Part shown: one piece after another, positions 61,127 through 64,000 of the stretch
Numbering within the stretch: the stretch's first letter is position 1
Layout: the number at the start of each line of letters is the position of its first letter
From: Collinsella sp. TM10-22
GTDB taxonomy: Bacteria; Actinomycetota; Coriobacteriia; Coriobacteriales; Coriobacteriaceae
Reading direction: 5' to 3'
DNA: 64,000 nt
Assembly (NCBI RefSeq): GCF_003466125.1
Contig: NZ_QSOC01000002.1
Coordinates: 248,001 to 312,000, forward strand
The notes under the pieces: generated by a model
Database searches by the model: none
What the model saw: only the letters and a program-made list of their open reading frames with translations
What the model was told of the DNA's origin: nothing
Translations under genes and position numbers: made by a program

Positions 61127-61498
61127 TTACGCCTCCTTTCGAGGAGCAACGACGACGGTGATGTGGGAAGTACGCTTCAGAATACGAGAAGCGGAACCCT
61201 TGGCGCGGGGACGGATGCGCTTAAGCGTCGGACCCTCGTCAACATAGGCAGCGGCGACAACCAGGTTGTCGGCACGCAGACCGTTGTTGTTCTCGGCGTT
61301 CGCAACGGCGGAACGGAGAACCTTCTCGACATCCACGGCGACGGCGCGGTCGCAGAAGTGGAGGATGTCGAAGGCCTGAGCGACAGGCTTGCGGCGGATC
61401 AAATCGACCACCAGGCGGGCCTTGCTGGGGGAAACACGCACGTACTTAGCGACGGCGCGAACCTCGGTGGCCTCAGTTTCAATAGACTTAGTTGCCAT
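61127..61498 (-). CDS. rplV: 50S ribosomal protein L22
   Basis: A 123-residue protein of the exit tunnel. Its long hairpin, which macrolide-resistance mutations touch, includes [20 protein letters not shown]. It is 14 bases after rpsS. Confidence 0.96.
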   Translation of the reverse strand: MATKSIETEATEVRAVAKYVRVSPSKARLVVDLIRRKPVAQAFDILHFCDRAVAVDVEKVLRSAVANAENNNGLRADNLVVAAAYVDEGPTLKRIRPRAKGSASRILKRTSHITVVVAPRKEA

Positions 61499-61512
61499 TT
61501 ACGGTTAACCCC

Positions 61513-61773
61513 CTATTTGGCCTTGTGGCCACGGAACGTACGAGTCGGCGCGAACTCGCCGAGCTTGTGACCAACCATGGACTCGGTAACATACACGGGC
61601 ACATGCTTGCGGCCGTCGTGGACGGCGATGGTGTGACCAACCATCTCGGGGAAGATGGTGGACGCGCGGGACCAGGTCTTCACGACGTCCTTCTTGCCAG
61701 CCTCGTTCATCGCGGTGATACGCGAGAGAAGGCGAGTCTCCACGAACGGGCCCTTTTTGAGACTTCTGCTCAT
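61513..61773 (-). CDS. rpsS: 30S ribosomal protein S19
   Basis: An 86-residue head protein ([31 protein letters not shown]). It lies 32 bases after rplB. Confidence 0.97.
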   Translation of the reverse strand: MSRSLKKGPFVETRLLSRITAMNEAGKKDVVKTWSRASTIFPEMVGHTIAVHDGRKHVPVYVTESMVGHKLGEFAPTRTFRGHKAK

Positions 61774-61805
61774 AAGTGCTTTCTCCTAAAACTCGGTATC
61801 CGAAA

Positions 61806-62636
61806 TTACTTCTTACGGCGACGAATGATGTGCTGGTTCGAGACCTTCTTCTTCTTGCGCGTACGAAGGCCCTTCGTCGGCTTACCCCAGGGGGTAACAG
61901 AGGGACGACCAGAGGTGTGGTTCTTGCCCTCGCCACCGCCGTGCGGGTGGTCGACAGGGTTCATGACGGTACCGCGGACGGTCGGGCGCACGTTCATGTG
62001 ACGCTTACGGCCGGCCTTGCCGATGACGATGTTGGCGTGATCGGCGTTGCCGACCTCACCGACGGTGGCGCGGCAGGTAACGAGGATGCGGCGCATCTCG
62101 GAGGAAGGCATACGGACGATAGCGTACTTGCCCTCCTTACCCATCAGCTGACAGGAGTTACCGGCGGAACGGGCGATAGCAGCGCCCTTGCCCGGCTGGA
62201 ACTCGACGGCGTGGATGAGCGTACCGACGGGGATGTCGGCGAGGGGCAGAGCGTTGCCCGGCTTGATGTCGGCGTCAGAACCGGACATGATGGTCTGACC
62301 GACCTCGAGGCCCTTGGGGGCCAGGATGTAGCGCTTCTCACCGTCAGCGTAGTGCAGCAGAGCGATGCGAGCGGAACGGTTCGGATCGTACTCGATCGTG
62401 GCAACCTTGGCGGGCACGCCGTCCTTGTTGCGCTTGAAGTCGATCACGCGGTAACGACGCTTCACGCCGCCGCCCTGGTGGCGGGTGGTGATGCGACCGT
62501 TGTTGTTACGACCGGCCTTCTTGGGCAGGGGCTCGAGAAGAGACTTCTCGGGCTTGGTGCAGGTGATCTCGGAGAAGTCGGAGATCGTCTGCCAACGCCT
62601 ACCAGCGGAGGTCGGCTTAAGGTGCTTTACAGCCAT
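61806..62636 (-). CDS. rplB: 50S ribosomal protein L2
   Basis: A 276-residue core 23S-binding protein needed for peptidyl transfer, with the conserved [13 protein letters not shown] near residue 225. ATG at 62636 gives the standard [14 protein letters not shown] start; the frame extends 25 codons upstream without similarity. A 179-base gap to rplW has no gene. Confidence 0.96.
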   Translation of the reverse strand: MAVKHLKPTSAGRRWQTISDFSEITCTKPEKSLLEPLPKKAGRNNNGRITTRHQGGGVKRRYRVIDFKRNKDGVPAKVATIEYDPNRSARIALLHYADGEKRYILAPKGLEVGQTIMSGSDADIKPGNALPLADIPVGTLIHAVEFQPGKGAAIARSAGNSCQLMGKEGKYAIVRMPSSEMRRILVTCRATVGEVGNADHANIVIGKAGRKRHMNVRPTVRGTVMNPVDHPHGGGEGKNHTSGRPSVTPWGKPTKGLRTRKKKKVSNQHIIRRRKK

Positions 62637-62815
62637 TACAATCCCTTTCAATAGGAATCCGTTAGCCATCGCAGACAGGGATTCGAGGTTCTGCCTCGGG
62701 TGCGATGACACCGGACGTATACACGGTTCCGGGCGTGTCCATTTTATACTCCCAAAACCTTGAGCTCTCGCCTCCCCTATTTGGGAGGCATGAGCTCACT
62801 CAACAGCAGCGAGTC

Positions 62816-63103
62816 TTAGGCCTGGTTGCCAAAGACCTCGATGGTGTCGCCCTCGGCCAGCGTGACGATGGCCTTCTTCCAAGAACGGGTCTTGCCGGCG
62901 ACATAGCGCACGCGCTTGGTCTTGGGCTTGACCGTCAGGGTGTTCACGCGAACGACCTTGACGCCGAAGATCTCCTCGACAGCGTCCTTGATCTGATACT
63001 TGTTAGCATCCTTGGCGACCTCGAACGTGTACTTGTTCTGCTCCATGCCGGAGAAGGAACGCTCGGACACGATCGGACGGATGATGATCTCGTGGGCGGT
63101 CAT
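62816..63103 (-). CDS. rplW: 50S ribosomal protein L23
   Basis: A 95-residue exit-tunnel protein that docks trigger factor and SRP (IIIRPIVSERSFSGMEQNKYTF, given in part). It starts directly after the rplD stop. Confidence 0.96.
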   Translation of the reverse strand: MTAHEIIIRPIVSERSFSGMEQNKYTFEVAKDANKYQIKDAVEEIFGVKVVRVNTLTVKPKTKRVRYVAGKTRSWKKAIVTLAEGDTIEVFGNQA

Positions 63104-63730
63104 TTATGCAAGCACCTCCCCGAAGTGAGCGGCGATGTCGGCGGGCATCAGCACGGCGTTGTTGTTGACGAGGTCGTAGGTGTTGGCCTCGTCGGCGGTG
63201 ATGATGAACGTCTTGGGAATGTTGCGGAACGACAGGTAGGCGTTGACGTCCTCATCGCGAACGATGATGGTCAGACGCTTGCCCTCAAGGCCGAGAGCCT
63301 TGAGCATGGCGACGGCAGCCTTGGTGGAAGGCTTCTCGAAGCCGTAGTCGTCGACGAGCACGAGCTCGCCATCGGCCAGCTTGGCGGACAGCGCGGAGCG
63401 CATAGCCAGCTTGACCTCCTTGTTGTTCATACGCTTAGCGTAGGAACGGGGCTTGGGGGCGAAGACGACGCCACCGTGACGCCACTGGGCAGCACGGATG
63501 GAACCCTGGCGGGCACGGCCAGTACCCTTCTGACGCCAAGGCTTCTTGCCGCCACCGGAAACCTCAGAGCGACCCTTAGCAGACTGGGTGCCCTGACGCC
63601 AAGAGGCCATCTGGCACTTGACGATGTGGTGCATAACGTGGATGTTCGGCTCGATGCCGTACACCTCAGCGGCGAGCTCGGCCTCGGCGACCTTCTTGCC
63701 CTCGCTGTTCTTTACTTCAAACTTTGCCAT
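63104..63730 (-). CDS. rplD: 50S ribosomal protein L4
   Basis: A 208-residue protein lining the exit tunnel (WRQKGTGRARQGSIRAAQWRH, given in part, is the extended loop). In E. coli L4 also represses the S10 operon. It lies 46 bases after rplC. Confidence 0.96.
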   Translation of the reverse strand: MAKFEVKNSEGKKVAEAELAAEVYGIEPNIHVMHHIVKCQMASWRQGTQSAKGRSEVSGGGKKPWRQKGTGRARQGSIRAAQWRHGGVVFAPKPRSYAKRMNNKEVKLAMRSALSAKLADGELVLVDDYGFEKPSTKAAVAMLKALGLEGKRLTIIVRDEDVNAYLSFRNIPKTFIITADEANTYDLVNNNAVLMPADIAAHFGEVLA

Positions 63731-63776
63731 TTAAGTGTTCTCCTTGGTATGACGCTGGGCTAAATGGGCTGGGCCC

Positions 63777-64000
63777 TTAGGCCATACGGATGGCGACGAG
63801 ACCATTCTTGGCACCCGGGACAGCGCCCTTGACCAAGATGAGGTTCTGCTCGGCATCGATGCGGACAACGGAAAGGTTCTTGACGGTAACGCGCTCGTTA
63901 CCCATGTGACCGGCCATCTTGACGCCCTTGAGGACGCGCGCAGGATAGGCGCACTGACCGATAGAACCGGGGTGACGCTGGAAGTGAGAACCATGCGTCA
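63777..64000 (-). CDS. rplC: 50S ribosomal protein L3, C-terminal part (5' end outside window)
   Basis: The last 74 residues are present, from [22 protein letters not shown] to NGLVAIRMA (given in part). [13 protein letters not shown] is the conserved C-terminal stretch. The stop TAA is at 63777-63779. The start and the rest of the S10-type operon (rpsJ) lie beyond the window. Confidence 0.95.
   Translation of the reverse strand, partial: THGSHFQRHPGSIGQCAYPARVLKGVKMAGHMGNERVTVKNLSVVRIDAEQNLILVKGAVPGAKNGLVAIRMA

Overview
The window looks like chromosomal DNA of a high-GC Actinomycetota of class Coriobacteriia, most likely Collinsella. This is an inference from protein style, the selenium/molybdenum hydroxylase genes (ygfK, ssnA, yqeB) and the many palindromic intergenic repeats; no 16S rRNA is present and no tRNA gene was recognised.

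Layout. 1-12.8 kb: end of citrate synthase, two HAD phosphatases, adenine deaminase, tyrS, a U32 protein, a class A penicillin-binding protein, argR, a family 2 glycosyltransferase and truA. 12.9-22.7 kb, minus strand: the promoter-distal part of the ribosomal-protein supercluster, rplE-rpsZ-rpsH-rplF-rplR-rpsE-rpmD-rplO-secY-adk-map-infA-rpmJ-rpsM-rpsK-rpsD-rpoA-rplQ. 58.7-64 kb, also minus strand: the promoter-proximal part, rplC-rplD-rplW-rplB-rpsS-rplV-rpsC-rplP-rpmC-rpsQ-rplN-rplX. The two halves normally meet at rplX-rplE; here about 36 kb of unrelated DNA lies between them. rplX has its own terminator and rplE a plausible promoter and structured leader, so the split looks settled and is not obviously an assembly error.

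The 36 kb in between. 23-26.5 kb: a YqeB-XdhC fusion, broken gene remnants, a YheO-type regulator and a membrane protein. 26.5-42.7 kb, accessory: two unrelated AAA ATPases with striking repeats upstream, a tyrosine recombinase, and a type I restriction-modification locus with two different hsdM genes, a half-length hsdS, a full hsdS, a silent inverted hsdS cassette and hsdR. Short repeats in the hsdS units suggest recombinase-driven switching. A 41-residue hydrophobic peptide gene with a convergent antisense promoter (a type I toxin-antitoxin candidate) lies beside the second ATPase, and a decayed copy lies on its other side. 42.8-52.5 kb: a TetR/SDR pair, then a decaying purine/selenium-molybdenum hydroxylase cluster (xdh pseudogene, intact ygfK, ssnA with an internal deletion, purine permease pseudogene) beside a second YheO-type regulator, and ridA. 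52.8-58.2 kb: a second U32 protein, an RluA pseudouridine synthase, a DeoR regulator and a Gfo/Idh/MocA oxidoreductase.

Intergenic DNA carries several repeat families: a long inverted repeat with 34-37 bp arms (two copies), a five-unit hairpin array, a three-unit palindrome array, a four-unit 33-bp direct-repeat array, and a perfect 25-bp inverted repeat.
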